Positions 26,645 to 34,006 are shown, numbered from the stretch's first letter. The stretch: 48,065 nucleotides of DNA from Castellaniella sp041675725 (GCF_041675725.1 NZ_JBAYTI010000021.1:1-48065), one strand, 5' to 3'. Notes: generated by a model not told the origin, from the letters alone. Numbers and translations are program-made.

Positions 26645-26673
26645 CTCCGAAAAACAGGCCGTGAATGTTCACG
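26645..26673 (-). terminator. Candidate intra-operon terminator or attenuator
   Basis: On the minus strand CGTGAA-CA-TTCACG (26660-26673) forms a 6-base perfect inverted repeat. It is followed within a few bases by a short T run (GCCTGTTTTTC, about 26650-26660). The repeat spans the CoA transferase stop codon and lies in the 48-base gap before the acyl-CoA synthetase. The stem is short with a tight loop, so it would be a weak terminator, perhaps giving polarity between the first gene and the rest. Confidence 0.35.
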
Positions 26674-27916
26674 ACGTCCTGTCCTGCGCAACTTTGTGCC
26701 CAAGCAGCGCGGACAATATCGACTCGGTGTGCTCGCCCAGCCGGGGGGGCGCGGCCCGCGGCGTCGCCGACTCATCGTCGATGCGTATGCCCAGCCCCAC
26801 CTGGGGGACGAGCTGCTCGCCGTCCTGCAGCGTGAAAAACAGGCCGCGCTGCTGGAATGCCCGATCATGCGCGGTCTCATCGACCCGATTGATCGGCCCG
26901 GCCGGCACCCGGGCCCTGGCAAAGACGTCGAGCCACTCGGCCCGCGTGCGGGTCAGCAGGATGGCCTGGATATCGGCCACGATCTCGCTGCGATGCGCCC
27001 GCCGCCGGGCGTTGGTGGCGTATTCGGGCCGCGCGGCATAATGCGGATCGCCCACCGCCTCCCAGAAGCGCTTCCAGATGGCATCGGACCCCAGGCCGAG
27101 ATTCAGGAGACCGTCGGCGGTCTTGAAGCTCTGGTAGATGGCGATGACGCTGTCGGTGCCGCCCGAACGCGTAGGTACCTCGCCCGAACCCAGATAGCTG
27201 GAGATGCGGCAGGCCAGAAAACGGGTCATGCTTTCGGCCAGGCTCACGTCGACCTTCGCCCCCTTGCCCGTCCGCTCGCGCGCCAGCAGGGCGACTACGG
27301 TGGCCATGGCCGCGTCCTGGCCAGCCAGCATATCGGCCGCCGGCGCACCGACTTTTTGCGGAGGACCGTCCGCTTCGCCCGTGACGTCCATGATGCCTGA
27401 ATAGCCTTCGGCAATCAGGTCATAGCAGGTCAGGTCGGCCCGCGCCCCGTCCAGCCCAAACCCCGTGATGGAAACGAAAATCAGATCATCCTTGACCGCC
27501 TTCAGCGTATCGTGGTCGATCCCCAGCTTACGCTGGATGTCCAGGGGCTGGTTGCAGATCAGCACGTCCACGTGCGCCAGCAATGCGCGCAATTGCGCAA
27601 GCCCATCCGCGTCGCCCAGGTCGAGCACCACGCTTTTCTTGTTTCGATTGACCGCCGTGAACCACAGCGAATGGCCGTCCAGAAATGGCGGGCCCCAGTG
27701 ACGCGCATCATCCCCCTTGGGACGCTCGACCTTGATGATCTCGGCGCCGAAATCCGATAGCAGCATGGTGGCGTAAGGCCCCGCGATCGACGTGGTCAAG
27801 TCCAGCACGACGAACCCGGACAACATCTGAAAACCGGCACCCACGGGCCGGACCGGCAAATCCTGCCACGGCAGGCGGGGTGGTTGCGGCGCCCTTCCGG
27901 TATTGGCGTCATTCAT
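26669..27916 (-). CDS. CaiB/BaiF-type (family III) CoA transferase
   Basis: This 415-residue protein has the family III opening LSGFVVLDLTTSIAGPYAT, SDFGAEIIKVERPKGDD and WFTAVNRNKKSVVLDL, and the region PAADMLAGQDAAMATVVAL with the catalytic aspartate. It transfers CoA between acyl groups, giving a second route of substrate activation beside the ligase. The ATG at 27914-27916 is preceded by GGAGGA, a strong ribosome site; the upstream GTG/ATG alternatives lack one. It is the first gene of the twelve-gene operon, with a sigma-54 promoter at 27951-27965. Confidence 0.88.
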   Translation of the reverse strand: MNDANTGRAPQPPRLPWQDLPVRPVGAGFQMLSGFVVLDLTTSIAGPYATMLLSDFGAEIIKVERPKGDDARHWGPPFLDGHSLWFTAVNRNKKSVVLDLGDADGLAQLRALLAHVDVLICNQPLDIQRKLGIDHDTLKAVKDDLIFVSITGFGLDGARADLTCYDLIAEGYSGIMDVTGEADGPPQKVGAPAADMLAGQDAAMATVVALLARERTGKGAKVDVSLAESMTRFLACRISSYLGSGEVPTRSGGTDSVIAIYQSFKTADGLLNLGLGSDAIWKRFWEAVGDPHYAARPEYATNARRRAHRSEIVADIQAILLTRTRAEWLDVFARARVPAGPINRVDETAHDRAFQQRGLFFTLQDGEQLVPQVGLGIRIDDESATPRAAPPRLGEHTESILSALLGHKVAQDRTS

Positions 27917-27950
27917 CTTGCTTCCTCCGACAGACACAACCCCTGTTCTC

Positions 27951-27965
27951 GCAAGATCCATGCCA
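27951..27965 (-). promoter_or_regulatory. Sigma-54 promoter (-24/-12) of the catabolic operon
   Basis: Minus strand TGGCATGGATCTTGC matches TGGCAY-N5-TTGC, with the GG and GC start-to-start distance of 12 required for sigma-54. Transcription should start near 27939, giving a leader of about 23 bases that contains the GGAGGA site of the CoA transferase gene. The element is almost identical to those at 29819-29833 and 33836-33850. It lies in the 75-base gap after the activator gene, so activator sites would be expected inside that gene. None was identified. Confidence 0.75.
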
Positions 27966-27991
27966 GATTGCCTTTCAAGGCGGGGCCTGCC

Positions 27992-29653
27992 CTATCCTTG
28001 CATCTTTTTGTAGAGATAGGTTCGGGAGACCCCGAGGTATTCGGCCACCTTTTTCTTGTTGCCATTGAACCGCAGCATGGCTTCTTCCATGATTTCGCGC
28101 TCGTAGCGATCGAGGGCATCGCGCAGGCCCCCTTCTTCGACCATGCGGCCCTGAAGGGCTGCCTCGGGCAGGCGCCCGGCGCCTGAATCGGGCAGGGACG
28201 CCGTGACTTCGAAATTCCTGACCTCAAGGCGGCCATCCTCGCAAAACACAAACGCCCGTTCGGCCAGGTGGCGCAGCTGGCGTACGTTGCCCGGCCACGC
28301 ACCGGCCATGAGATAGTCAAACACATCGGCAGCCACCGTGGGCACATTGCGGTCATACTGTGTAGCAAATTCAGACAGGAAGTGATTGAGCAGAAGGGGG
28401 ATGTCTTCGAGGCGTTCGGACAGCGCCGGGACGTGGATGACCACCGGGCTGATGCGATAGAACAGATCCAGGCGGAAGCGGCCGAGCTCGACGAACTCTT
28501 CCAGATCGCGGTTGGTGGCCGAGCAGAGCCGGAAATCTATTTTCCTTGGGTTGCCACTGCCCACCCGCTCGACGATGCGGTCCTGCAATACGCGCAGCAG
28601 TTTGGCCTGCACCTCGAGTGGCATATCGCCGATTTCGTCCAGGAACAAGGTACCGCGATCGGCCTGTTCGAATTTTCCGGCCCGGCCTTTTTGATCGGCC
28701 CCCGTGAACGACCCGGGTTCGTAGCCAAATAGCTCGCTTTCGACCAGCTGGGCCGGTAGTGCGGCGGCATTGACGGTGACCAGACGCTCGGGGCTGCGCG
28801 GGCTGAGCATGTGTAGAGCCTGTGCGACCAGCTCTTTGCCTGTCCCGCTTTCGCCTTGGATCAGCACCGGGATATCGAGCGGCGCAATCTTGCGGATCTG
28901 GTCGCGCAGCTTCATGATGGCCGGACTGCGGCCCACGATGGCGTCCAGGCAGGATTCTTTCTGGCGGTTCTTGCGCGCTTCGCTGCGGTAGGTCTCGATT
29001 TCCTGCTCGAGCGCATTGATGCGTCGGGCGAGCGCCTCGACCTGCTGCGGCCCCTTGAACATGACGCGCCCGATGGCCCCGACGACCGTGCCCTTGTGCC
29101 GGATGGGATGGCGCGAGACGACCCGCTCTCCCCCCCGCATGCGCTGAATCTGGCCGACTTCGGCCACCCCGGTGCGCACCACGTGGTTCAGACGCGTGTT
29201 TTCGATGACGTCGGTGACTTTTTTACCGACGCCCTCGCCTTCTTTCAGGCCAAAGAATTTTTCGTGGATGGGGGATACGAACACCAGGCGCTCATGGGCA
29301 TCGATGATGGCCATGCCGTCGAAAGGATCCAGCAGCAGATGCTCGATGATGTCGAACGCGAAGGGCACGCCCAGAAAGAAACGCAGGACCGTCTCGCCGT
29401 GATCCCCGAAGAACACGACCAGCGTGCCCTTCTCGAAACGCGACACGATCGCGGTGTAGCGCATGTCCGTAAAGGTGATGATCTGCAAACGCCTCTGGGC
29501 CGCTTCCCCGAGCCAGGCGGGGTCCAGCAGCAGGGCGCGCAGCCGGGCTTGCGATGCCACGCCGGCGTGGCTCTGAAGCCTGCCGTCAGGGTCCAGCACG
29601 GCTATCCCAAGAATGCCGTCGTCGTGTGTTTCTGCCTGAGCGTCTGAGTTCAT
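27992..29653 (-). CDS. Sigma-54-dependent transcriptional activator (PAS-AAA+-Fis)
   Basis: This 553-residue bacterial enhancer-binding protein has an uncharacterised N-terminal region (1-100), a PAS-like sensor (about 105-200), a helical linker (203-235) and a AAA+ domain. The AAA+ domain contains Walker A GESGTGKE (267-274) and Walker B GTLFLDEIGD (334-343). A Fis-type helix-turn-helix (GNKKKVAEYLGVSRTYLYKK) closes the protein. The sigma-54 contact loop reads GSFTGA (314-319) in place of the usual GAFTGA. It lies between the catabolic operon and rpoN and most likely activates the three matched -24/-12 promoters. The PAS sensor probably detects a pathway compound; the ligand is unknown. Confidence 0.92.
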   Translation of the reverse strand: MNSDAQAETHDDGILGIAVLDPDGRLQSHAGVASQARLRALLLDPAWLGEAAQRRLQIITFTDMRYTAIVSRFEKGTLVVFFGDHGETVLRFFLGVPFAFDIIEHLLLDPFDGMAIIDAHERLVFVSPIHEKFFGLKEGEGVGKKVTDVIENTRLNHVVRTGVAEVGQIQRMRGGERVVSRHPIRHKGTVVGAIGRVMFKGPQQVEALARRINALEQEIETYRSEARKNRQKESCLDAIVGRSPAIMKLRDQIRKIAPLDIPVLIQGESGTGKELVAQALHMLSPRSPERLVTVNAAALPAQLVESELFGYEPGSFTGADQKGRAGKFEQADRGTLFLDEIGDMPLEVQAKLLRVLQDRIVERVGSGNPRKIDFRLCSATNRDLEEFVELGRFRLDLFYRISPVVIHVPALSERLEDIPLLLNHFLSEFATQYDRNVPTVAADVFDYLMAGAWPGNVRQLRHLAERAFVFCEDGRLEVRNFEVTASLPDSGAGRLPEAALQGRMVEEGGLRDALDRYEREIMEEAMLRFNGNKKKVAEYLGVSRTYLYKKMQG

Positions 29654-29724
29654 AGTCCGTTCCAGCCACTGGCCGCATCATGGGCTTGCATACGGCCGGG
29701 GCGCATGGCCCCGGGCACCCTCGC

Positions 29725-29754
29725 ATTGTGTCTTTTTTGTGAACATATTGTCAA
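29725..29754 (-). promoter_or_regulatory. Sigma-70-like promoter of the activator gene
   Basis: On the minus strand TTGACA (29749-29754) is followed after 18 bases by CACAAT (29725-29730). The -35 box is perfect and the -10 box matches TATAAT in 4 of 6 positions. Transcription would start near 29718, about 65 bases before the activator ATG. The activator would therefore be made constitutively by the housekeeping sigma factor. Confidence 0.5.
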
Positions 29755-29818
29755 TCCGACTTGGAAAATCAGCCGATAGCGTACTTGTCGCGCACACAGA
29801 ACCCTAAATTCCGCGATA

Positions 29819-29833
29819 TGGCATGATAATTGC
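29819..29833 (+). promoter_or_regulatory. Sigma-54 promoter (-24/-12) in front of rpoN
   Basis: TGGCATGATAATTGC has the TGGCA and TTGC elements with correct 12-base GG to GC spacing. The predicted start is near 29845, about 115 bases before the rpoN ATG. Since the product is sigma-54 itself, the arrangement implies positive autoregulation. It differs from the element at 33836-33850 at only two positions (AA for TC). Confidence 0.7.
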
Positions 29834-29959
29834 GGCAGTTTTATTGGATAATGATCATAATGGCCAGCACGGCCTAAAGAGACAACGGATGATCGTGCCA
29901 GCACGCTCATCCGGCAGCAGCCTTGCAGCATGGGCATCGCCCAAGGAGGTCAGGTAAGC

Positions 29960-31387
29960 ATGAAAATTGAACTGGGGGTGGCGCAGCAGACCCGGCAAAC
30001 CCTTGTCATGACCCAACAGGCCATACAGGCCATCGAAATCCTCGGGTATGGGCAAGAAGAGCTGGAAGCGTTCCTGCAGGAGCAATTGGAGCGCAACCCC
30101 CTGCTGCAGCAAGCAACGGCCGAACCCAGCCCCGCGACCCCTCACCCGCTGTCGGTGCCGTTGCCGACGCATCTGTTTGCACACCATCCAGCCAGCCACG
30201 GGGGCTCGGCCGACTTGCAATCCCTGGCCGAGACGGTCAGTGTACGGACCACCCTGCGCGACCACCTGCACCAGCAACTGAGCCTGTTCCGGATTTCGGA
30301 AGACCTGCGGGTGCTGGCGTGCTATCTGATCGATTCGCTGGAACCCGACGGCTACCTGCGTTGCGCGCCCGATGAACTGGCCGCGCTGCTGGATCTGCCC
30401 TGCGGCAGCTTCGACCCCGCCCTGCAGCTGGTCCAGTCACTGGATCCCGCAGGGGTTGGCGCACGCTCGTTGCCCGAATGCCTGGCCCTGCAGCTGCGCG
30501 ACCAGGGGCGGCTCTCGCCCACGCTGCAAGCCCTGCTGGCCGATCTCGACCTGCTCGAAAGCGGCGATGCTGAACGGCTGGCGCGGCGTTGCAAGGTCTC
30601 CATGGAGCAGCTGGGCGGGCTGATCGGGCTCTTGCGCACCCTGGATCCCCGGCCTGGATATCGCTTCAACTTCGAACCCGTGCAGCCCGCCCTGCCCGAT
30701 ATCCTGGTCACCATCAGCCCCGAAGGCCGGGTGCGCGTGGAATACAACCCGGCGCTGCTGCCGCGCCTGATGGTCGACAAAGTCTATTTTGCCGAACTCG
30801 ACGCCTGCCTGCAGACCCGCAGCGATAAAGAGTTCCTGTACGGCTGCCTGCGCCAGGCCAATACGCTGATTCATCATCTGGACCAGCGAATACAGACCAC
30901 GCTGCACATCGCTACCGAAATCATCCACAACCAGGCCGCGTTCCTGCTGCACGGAGATGGCCACCTCAGGCCGCTGCTGCAAAAAGACATCGCCCGGGTT
31001 CTGGGGCTGCACGAATCCACCGTGAGCCGCAGCATCGCCAACAAGTACATGCAATGCCCACAGGGCCTGGTGCCCTTCCGGCATTTTTTCTCGGATGGCC
31101 TGCAGGCCGCAAACGGCGATCCGGACATCGCCGCCGCCGCCATCCGGCACCGCATCCGCGACCTGGTATCTGGCGAAACCCTCGAATCCGTGCTTTCGGA
31201 TGAAGCCATCGTCGACTTGCTGCAGGGCGAGGGCATCCAGATCGCACGCCGCACGGTCGCCAAGTACCGGACCCAGCTGAAGATCCCGTCGTCCGCCCAA
31301 CGTCGCAGGCGCATGCGCCTGCCGTGGCACGTCACTTCGCAAAATCCGGCGGCCGCGGGTACCATGCACACACGGCCCGGACCCTGA
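29960..31387 (+). CDS. rpoN: RNA polymerase sigma-54 factor (RpoN)
   Basis: This 475-residue sigma-54 begins with a region I typical of the family (QTLVMTQQAIQAIEILGYGQ, then LQEQLERNPLLQQ). It has the core-binding region and ends with the DNA-binding domain: LGLHESTVSRSIANKYMQCP and the RpoN box ARRTVAKYRT near residues 429-438. The ATG at 29960 follows AAGGAGGT at 9 bases. Two oddities are visible. The linker after region I (residues about 55-85) is proline/histidine-rich and not acidic. About 37 residues follow the box, including an extra basic and low-complexity tail. It is not in the usual lptB-rpoN-hpf-ptsN neighbourhood, suggesting a dedicated paralogue like RpoN2 of other Burkholderiales. 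Confidence 0.93.
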   Translation: MKIELGVAQQTRQTLVMTQQAIQAIEILGYGQEELEAFLQEQLERNPLLQQATAEPSPATPHPLSVPLPTHLFAHHPASHGGSADLQSLAETVSVRTTLRDHLHQQLSLFRISEDLRVLACYLIDSLEPDGYLRCAPDELAALLDLPCGSFDPALQLVQSLDPAGVGARSLPECLALQLRDQGRLSPTLQALLADLDLLESGDAERLARRCKVSMEQLGGLIGLLRTLDPRPGYRFNFEPVQPALPDILVTISPEGRVRVEYNPALLPRLMVDKVYFAELDACLQTRSDKEFLYGCLRQANTLIHHLDQRIQTTLHIATEIIHNQAAFLLHGDGHLRPLLQKDIARVLGLHESTVSRSIANKYMQCPQGLVPFRHFFSDGLQAANGDPDIAAAAIRHRIRDLVSGETLESVLSDEAIVDLLQGEGIQIARRTVAKYRTQLKIPSSAQRRRRMRLPWHVTSQNPAAAGTMHTRPGP

Positions 31388-31428
31388 ACGGGGCCTGTAG
31401 GCCTCAAGTCGTCAAAATCCCCGAAACC

Positions 31429-31441
31429 GTTCCACTGGAAC
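31429..31441. repeat. 13-base perfect palindrome upstream of the AMACR-like gene
   Basis: GTTCCA-C-TGGAAC is a perfect inverted repeat in the 73-base gap between rpoN and the next gene, ending 19 bases before its ATG. It could be an operator or a small mRNA hairpin. No -24/-12 element with correct spacing lies in this gap. Confidence 0.4.
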
Positions 31442-31460
31442 CTCTTGCCAAAATCCTCCT

Positions 31461-32561
31461 ATGCCACCACTGAGCGATATTCTTATCCTTGATTTCAGCA
31501 CCCTAGTGCCCGGACCCCTGGCGACTCTCTTCCTGGCCGAAGCCGGCGCCCGGGTCATCAAGATCGAACGCCCGCCCACAGGCGATGAAATGCGGCTTTA
31601 CGAGCCTTCCGTGCAGGGCGAAAGCGTCAACTTCGGCATGCTGAACCGCGGCAAGTCGAGCCTGAGCATCAACATGAAAGAGGCCGATGCCCTCGACAGG
31701 CTGCGCCCGCTGCTAAAAGAAGCCGACGTGATCATCGAACAGTTCCGCCCCGGCGTGATGGCCCGGCTCGGCCTGGCCTACGAGGACGTCCGCGCGCTGA
31801 ATCCCGACATCATCTACTGCTCCATCAACGGCTGGGGCAATACGGGCCCCAAAGCGGCAGCCGCCGGACACGACCTGAACTACATGGCCGAGACCGGCGT
31901 GCTGGGCCTGAGCGTAGACGGCACGGGCGCCCCGGTCCTGCCGCCGCTTCTTGCCGCGGACATTGCGGGGGGCGCGTACCCGGCAATGATCAATATTCTG
32001 CTGGCCCTGCGGCGACGCGACCGGACAGGCGACGGCTGCCAGATCGAGGTCGCTATGGGTCAGAATCTTTTCCCGTTTCTATACTGGGCCTTGGGCAACG
32101 CCCATGCCCTGGATCGCTGGCCGGTGCCGGGCGGCGAAACCATCACAGGCGGCACGCCACGCTACCAGATCTACCGCACGCGCGATGACCGCTATATGGC
32201 CGCCGCCCCGCTGGAAGACCGGTTCTGGGCCAATTTTGCCAAAGTGCTGGGCCTGCCGCCCGAACTGGCGGATGATCGCCGCGACCCCAAGGCCACGCGT
32301 GACGCGGTTGCCCAAATCATCGCGCGCAAGGATGCGGCCGAATGGATGCGGGCATTCGAGGGCATCGATGTCTGCTGCTCTATCGTGCTCACCCTCCAGG
32401 AAGCCCTGCAGGATCCCCATTGGGCCGCACGGGGCGTTTTCAGCCAATCACTGAGCCTGGGGGGCAAGACCGTACCGGCCCTGCCCTCGATCATCGCACC
32501 CGCCCTGCGCAGCCCTGACATCACGGCGCAGGCGCCCCAGCTGGACAGCATGAAACCTTGA
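31461..32561 (+). CDS. Family III CoA transferase, alpha-methylacyl-CoA racemase-like
   Basis: This 366-residue CaiB/BaiF-fold protein opens ILILDFSTLVPGPLAT and has IKIERPPTGDEMR, NRGKSSLSINMKE and the racemase-like GHDLNYMAETGVLGLS. LAADIAGGAYPAMINILLAL carries the conserved catalytic aspartate. The GHDLNY block is characteristic of alpha-methylacyl-CoA racemases, which invert the 2-methyl centre of branched acyl-CoAs before dehydrogenation. That would fit a methyl-branched substrate in the neighbouring pathway. It lies 73 bases after rpoN and is probably co-transcribed with it. The ATG has no clear ribosome site (CCTCCT precedes it). Confidence 0.85.
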   Translation: MPPLSDILILDFSTLVPGPLATLFLAEAGARVIKIERPPTGDEMRLYEPSVQGESVNFGMLNRGKSSLSINMKEADALDRLRPLLKEADVIIEQFRPGVMARLGLAYEDVRALNPDIIYCSINGWGNTGPKAAAAGHDLNYMAETGVLGLSVDGTGAPVLPPLLAADIAGGAYPAMINILLALRRRDRTGDGCQIEVAMGQNLFPFLYWALGNAHALDRWPVPGGETITGGTPRYQIYRTRDDRYMAAAPLEDRFWANFAKVLGLPPELADDRRDPKATRDAVAQIIARKDAAEWMRAFEGIDVCCSIVLTLQEALQDPHWAARGVFSQSLSLGGKTVPALPSIIAPALRSPDITAQAPQLDSMKP

Positions 32562-32579
32562 CGCCCGCATCAAGACCGT

Positions 32580-33785
32580 TCAGACCCGCTCAAGAATCAC
32601 GGCAATGCCCTGGCCCACCCCGATGCACATGGTGACCAGGGCATAACGCCCCTGTACGTGATGCAGGCGGTTGACGGCCGTGGCTGCCAGCCGCGCCCCG
32701 CTGGCGCCCAGCGGATGCCCCAGGGCAATGGCGCCGCCCCAGGCATTCACCCGGGGATCGTCGTCGGCCACCCCCAACTGGCGCAGCACGGCCAGCCCTT
32801 GCGCCGCAAAGGCTTCGTTGAGTTCGATCACATCGACCTGTTCGAGCGACAGGCCCGCCTGTGTCAGCACTTTACGGGACGCCGGCACGGGGCCGATGCC
32901 CATGACGCGAGGCTCTACACCCGCCACGGCCATCCCTACGACCCGGGCCCGCGGCTGCAGGCCAAACCGGGCGGCCTGTGATTCATCCGCCAACAGCAGG
33001 GCACAGGCGCCGTCGTTGACCCCGCTCGCGTTTCCTGCGGTCACCGTGCCTTCGGGGTGCACGATGCCGCGCAAGCGCGACAGGGCGTCCAGGCTGGTTT
33101 CGCGGGGATGCTCGTCGGTGTCCACGACCAGCGGATCCCCCTTGCGGCGCGGCACGTGCACGGGCACGATTTCACGAGCCAGATGCCCGGCAGCCTGCGC
33201 GGCATGCGCGCGCGCCTGGCTGGCCTGGGCCATCCGGTCCTGGTCCACGCGGCTGATGCCGTATTCACGCGCCACGATCTCCGCCGTTTCGGGCATGGAA
33301 TCTACCCCATATTGCTGTTTGAGCAACGGATTGATGAAACGCCAGCCGATGGTGGTGTCATAAACGGCGTTGGCACGGGCAAAGGCGGACTCGGCCTTGG
33401 GCATGACAAAGGGCGCCCGGCTCATGCTCTCGACCCCCCCGGCGATTGCCAGGCTGGCCTCGCCCAGGCGAATGGCCCGGGCCACGCTGCCAACGGCGTC
33501 CAGCCCCGAACCGCACAGGCGATTGATGGTCATGGCCGGCACACCGACCGGCAACCCCGCCAACAATGCCGCCATGCGGGCCACATTGCGGTTGTCTTCA
33601 CCCGACTGGTTGGCGCACCCCATGAGGACGTCATCCACGCATTCCCAGTCCACGCTCGGGTTGCGCGCCACGAGCGCCTGCACGGGGATGGCCGCCAGAT
33701 CGTCGGTCCGCACGCTGGACAAGGCGCCGCCGTATCGTCCGAACGGGGTGCGGATGGCATCACAGATAAAGGCCTGACGGTTCAT
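32580..33785 (-). CDS. pcaF: Acetyl-CoA acyltransferase, 3-oxoadipyl-CoA thiolase type
   Basis: This 401-residue thiolase matches the PcaF/PaaJ group along its length. It has AFICDAIRTPFGRYGGALSS at the start, the nucleophile Cys91 in INRLCGSGLDAVGS, GWRFINPLLKQQYGVDSMPE, GHPLGASGARL and the second cysteine in MCIGVGQGIAV. The reaction cleaves 3-oxoadipyl-CoA to succinyl-CoA and acetyl-CoA. The ATG at 33783-33785 follows GAGGAA. A sigma-54 promoter at 33836-33850 ties it to the catabolic operon on the other side of rpoN. It converges with the AMACR-like gene, leaving 18 bases between stops. A broader thiolase specificity is possible. Confidence 0.88.
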   Translation of the reverse strand: MNRQAFICDAIRTPFGRYGGALSSVRTDDLAAIPVQALVARNPSVDWECVDDVLMGCANQSGEDNRNVARMAALLAGLPVGVPAMTINRLCGSGLDAVGSVARAIRLGEASLAIAGGVESMSRAPFVMPKAESAFARANAVYDTTIGWRFINPLLKQQYGVDSMPETAEIVAREYGISRVDQDRMAQASQARAHAAQAAGHLAREIVPVHVPRRKGDPLVVDTDEHPRETSLDALSRLRGIVHPEGTVTAGNASGVNDGACALLLADESQAARFGLQPRARVVGMAVAGVEPRVMGIGPVPASRKVLTQAGLSLEQVDVIELNEAFAAQGLAVLRQLGVADDDPRVNAWGGAIALGHPLGASGARLAATAVNRLHHVQGRYALVTMCIGVGQGIAVILERV

Positions 33786-33835
33786 GAAGATTCCTCGAAA
33801 AAATGGATATGATAGGGCACTATGCAGGAAGATTC

Positions 33836-33850
33836 GCAAGAATCATGCCA
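33836..33850 (-). promoter_or_regulatory. Sigma-54 promoter (-24/-12) of the thiolase gene
   Basis: Minus strand TGGCATGATTCTTGC has correct sigma-54 spacing and matches the elements at 27951-27965 and 29819-29833 (shared pattern TGGCATG-N4-TTGCG). The predicted start near 33825 gives a 40-base leader to the thiolase ATG. Activator sites would be expected between 33860 and 34006 or in tsaE; none was recognised. Confidence 0.75.
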
Positions 33851-34006
33851 TAAACCGGGCGCCAGGCCACCGCCGCGCCTTGCGAGCGACCACGCGCGTC
33901 GGGCATGGGTGTCCGCAACCAGGTCCATCGGCGATCTCACGTCCCATCCGGGACTCGCCTAAAATGCCGGCATCACCGCAACGGCCCAATCCGCGGGCAC
34001 TCCGCC

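Larger units (their letters stand above)
29654..29959. other. Gene-free divergent control region between activator and rpoN
   Basis: This is the only gap above 300 bases. It carries a sigma-70-like promoter toward the activator (29725-29754), a sigma-54 promoter toward rpoN (29819-29833) and the strong ribosome site AAGGAGGT (29943-29950) 9 bases before the rpoN ATG. An imperfect palindrome TGAACATATTGTCA (29740-29753) overlaps the activator promoter. No reading frame with family character was seen. Confidence 0.7.

Noticed and set aside
25988..27400. Long plus-strand open frame opposite the ligase and CoA transferase genes
   Set aside because: Composition is typical of a shadow frame, and both minus-strand genes carry full sets of family motifs.
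31325..31340. TGGCACGTCACTTCGC near the end of rpoN, resembling a sigma-54 promoter for the AMACR-like gene
   Set aside because: The -24 half is perfect, but the downstream half is TTCGC and its GC lies one base too far. It is also inside the rpoN coding region, over 120 bases from the next gene.
30437..31369. Minus-strand open frame opposite rpoN
   Set aside because: No recognisable domains; rpoN on the plus strand is unambiguous, with a strong ribosome site and the RpoN box.
31392..31403. GGCCTGTAGGCC hairpin after rpoN as a terminator
   Set aside because: The stem is only 5 bases and no T tract follows; rpoN and the next gene are more likely co-transcribed.
31430..31448. TGGAACCTCTTGC before the AMACR-like gene as a -24/-12 element
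   Set aside because: GG to GC distance is 10 and not 12, which sigma-54 does not tolerate.
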